Of a stretch of DNA of 64,000 bases, positions 62,197 to 64,000 are shown piece after piece; position 1 is the stretch's first letter; every line of letters begins with the position of its first letter. A program made the translations under genes and the position numbers. The notes below the pieces were generated by a model. It made no database searches. It saw nothing but the letters and a program-made list of their open reading frames with translations, and had not been told where the DNA came from. The DNA is taken from NCBI GenBank assembly GCA_002900995.3, contig CM035305.1, forward strand, positions 3,456,467 to 3,520,466, given 5' to 3'. The DNA comes from Ganoderma boninense (lineage: Eukaryota; Basidiomycota; Agaricomycetes; Polyporales; Polyporaceae).

Positions 62197-64000
62197 CTAA
62201 ACCCGACTCCGCTCCGCAGCGATCTCCTGCAGCTCCGCAAGCCGTGCCTTCATCTTGGGCCTGCAACGAACGGACAACGTTCCCGTGAGCTCGCTTCTTC
62301 CTCTCCTTCACACTCGTCGGCTACAGGCAAATGGACTTACACCTCGAGCAGCTTCAGATCCAACGCCTCCTTCTCCTGCTGCAGCGCAAGTCGCTTCTCT
62401 GCGTCCAGCTTTGTGCTATTACGGATCACCATTGTGAGCATCTCACCACAACGCCGTATGCGCAATAACAACTCACAAGACGTATCCACCCTGGCCGTCG
62501 TACTGCAGGATCATAGAGTGGTACTTCCACAGCGACGGTCGGTGCGACACTGTGAGGAGCGTGATACCCAGCCGGGTCGCGTGCTCCATCATCATGCCTT
62601 CCATGTCTGGAGGCACGAGCGACGTCGCCTCATCCAGGACGGCGTACTGCGAAAGTGAAGGTACGGCCGCTGTCAGTCCACGAACCCTGCCCGCATCTCT
62701 ATCTTGGCGACACACCTTCGGCTTGTGGTAGAACAACCTTGCCCACGCAATCTTCTGCTGGTCCCCGCCGCTCAGCGCCTCGCGCCATTCCCTTGCCGCG
62801 TCCCAGCCACCCTCACGCTCGACGATGTGCTCCATCTGCACGACCGCAAGGACCTCGAGCAGGTCTTCGTCCGTTACGCCTCCTGCACATGCATTATTCG
62901 AGTCAGCTCCTCTTATTCACCTCTGTCCTATTGGGATCTGAGAGAGACGCACGAGCTTCCATGTCCTCCACGCCGTCCGGGTAGATGACCTGGTCCCGGA
63001 GCGTCCCGAGGGAGAGGTAGGGCCGCTGCGGGATGAGGATGAATTGGTCCGCGGGGGGCTTGCGTACGATGCCGCCGTACACCGGCCAGAGGCCACCCAA
63101 GATCCGGAACAGCGAGGACTTCCCGCACCCATTGGGCCCGACTATGAGCAAGTGTTGCTGTGACGCGTCCCACGCCTCGGTCAGCATCGGCCCACCTGCG
63201 ATGGAATGAAGATACGATTGCTTCGGCTCCGACTCACCCCCGGCTTGACGTAGAAACTGAGGCTTCTGACCAGGATGTCCCCGTTGGGCGTCACGATCGG
63301 GACGTTCTCGAACTCAATCTCTTCTGACTCGCGCACGACTCCGCGGCCCTTGAGGACTAGAAATTTCAGGCATGAGCGAAGGTGTCACGGTGCGGCGCAA
63401 TCAAGCGGTGACGAACGTTTGGCATTCTCCTCGATGCTCGCGCTGCTGACGAGAGCCTTCTCGAACTTGCTCTTGCGGACATCATCCATTGTCTCTAATA
63501 GAAGCGCGACACGCGTGGTATATCCCGCAAGCTCCGACAGGTCCTTGTACGAGTACATAACTCGTCCAACGGCATCTAAAGAAGCATAAGTCACATTAGG
63601 TAGCGGATAGGTAAGCCATTCGGGGCTCACCAGATGCAGCTAAAAGTAGTCGCCGATTCGTCACGAAGCCTTCGGTGCGGCCTCCCATATCGAGGGCAGC
63701 CGCACCCGGGAGCTTGAAGAACACTGGGATGGCACAGATGCATAACTACCCGATGATGCTGTTAGTGAGGTCACAACGTGCTCTAGAGATATTTTGCTTA
63801 CACCAAAGCTTCCCCACAGCCACTTGACAATGCCTTCCTCAACGCACCCGTGCCACCATCGTCTCCGCAACACACGGTTCTCATGCTTCACGAGCCCGGC
63901 ATACTCGCGCTCAACAAGCATCTTCTCGGTTTCCTCGCCGCCGAAGAAGGCAATCTCTTCAGCGAACTCAGCTAATCGTGAGTGTGTATGGCGGAGGTTC
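62197..64000 (-). CDS. Peroxisomal ABCD-family ABC half-transporter (Pxa1/Pxa2 type), 5' end outside window
   Basis: Imports very-long-chain acyl-CoA into peroxisomes for beta-oxidation. The visible part begins inside the membrane domain with the ABCD signature [14 protein letters not shown] at the window edge, then [24 protein letters not shown] and [23 protein letters not shown]. The nucleotide-binding domain has Walker [19 protein letters not shown] (Q-loop region), signature [14 protein letters not shown], Walker [10 protein letters not shown] and the switch histidine in [12 protein letters not shown]. The C-terminal helix ([38 protein letters not shown]) ends at TAG 62197. The N-terminal membrane spans lie beyond 64000. 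Confidence 0.92.

Overview
This window looks like nuclear DNA of a basidiomycete fungus, most probably an Agaricomycete (mushroom or wood-decay type). The signs are G+C-rich, densely packed genes broken by many short GT-AG introns (about 45-65 nt), short intergenic spaces, intron-bearing nuclear tRNA genes, and fungal cell-surface proteins (chitin deacetylase, GH72 glucanosyltransferase, SUR7-type protein, sterol glucosyltransferase). No bacterial operon, CRISPR array or virus was seen. Gene calls come from reading exon translations against family knowledge. No search was run, so outer limits are firmer than every internal splice site.

Layout. 1-4874: no gene I can name; a few splice-flanked reading frames and a tRNA-like remnant. 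4875-7659 (+): large-subunit catalase. 7859-7942 (-): tRNA-Lys(CUU). 8100-8628 (+): Emi1-like twin CX9C protein. 8922-11660 (-): replicative helicase subunit MCM5. 11908-13182 (+): COP9 signalosome subunit CSN6, cut by a 100-N assembly gap (13183-13282), followed by the 3' part of the phosphoinositide phosphatase SAC1 (to 14877, +). 15204-16474 (+): SET/NAP-family histone chaperone. 16986-18622 (+): GPI-type chitin deacetylase. 20296-22286 (-): GH72 glucanosyltransferase with X8 domain. 22566-22649 (+): second, identical tRNA-Lys. 22914-24043 (-): SUR7/PalI-type membrane protein. 24426-30109 (+): sterol glucosyltransferase of ATG26 type, with a 382-bp MITE in its first intron. 30330-31928 (-): 2-oxoglutarate/Fe(II) oxygenase. 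32380-36181 (-): RIC1. 36693-37559 (-): UPS1-like PRELI protein. 38122-39851 (-): metallo-beta-lactamase-fold hydrolase. 40453-42555 (-): DRG1/Rbg1 GTPase. 42796-47384 (+): SSK2/WIS4-type MAPKKK. 48193-50850 (-): uncharacterised multi-span membrane protein. 51956-59710 (-): B-block-binding subunit of TFIIIC. 60539-61279 (-): UPS2-like PRELI protein. 62197-64000 (-): peroxisomal ABCD-type ABC transporter, cut by the window end.

Themes. About 17-30 kb is rich in cell-wall and plasma-membrane functions (CDA, GH72, SUR7, ATG26). Lipid handling recurs across the window (SAC1, ATG26, two PRELI-domain proteins, ABCD transporter). The rest is housekeeping (MCM5, CSN6, NAP, RIC1, DRG1, TFIIIC) and stress biology (catalase, HOG-type MAPKKK).

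Most notable: a Tc1/mariner-like MITE whose TA duplication sits exactly in the 3' splice site of an ATG26 intron; a B-box/T-arm-like palindrome inside an unusually long first intron of the very gene that encodes the B-box-binding TFIIIC subunit; a run of 18-, 16-, 15- and 14-nt exons at the start of DRG1; and a scatter of single-base frame changes, mostly +1, in conserved genes that point to assembly error rather than decay.
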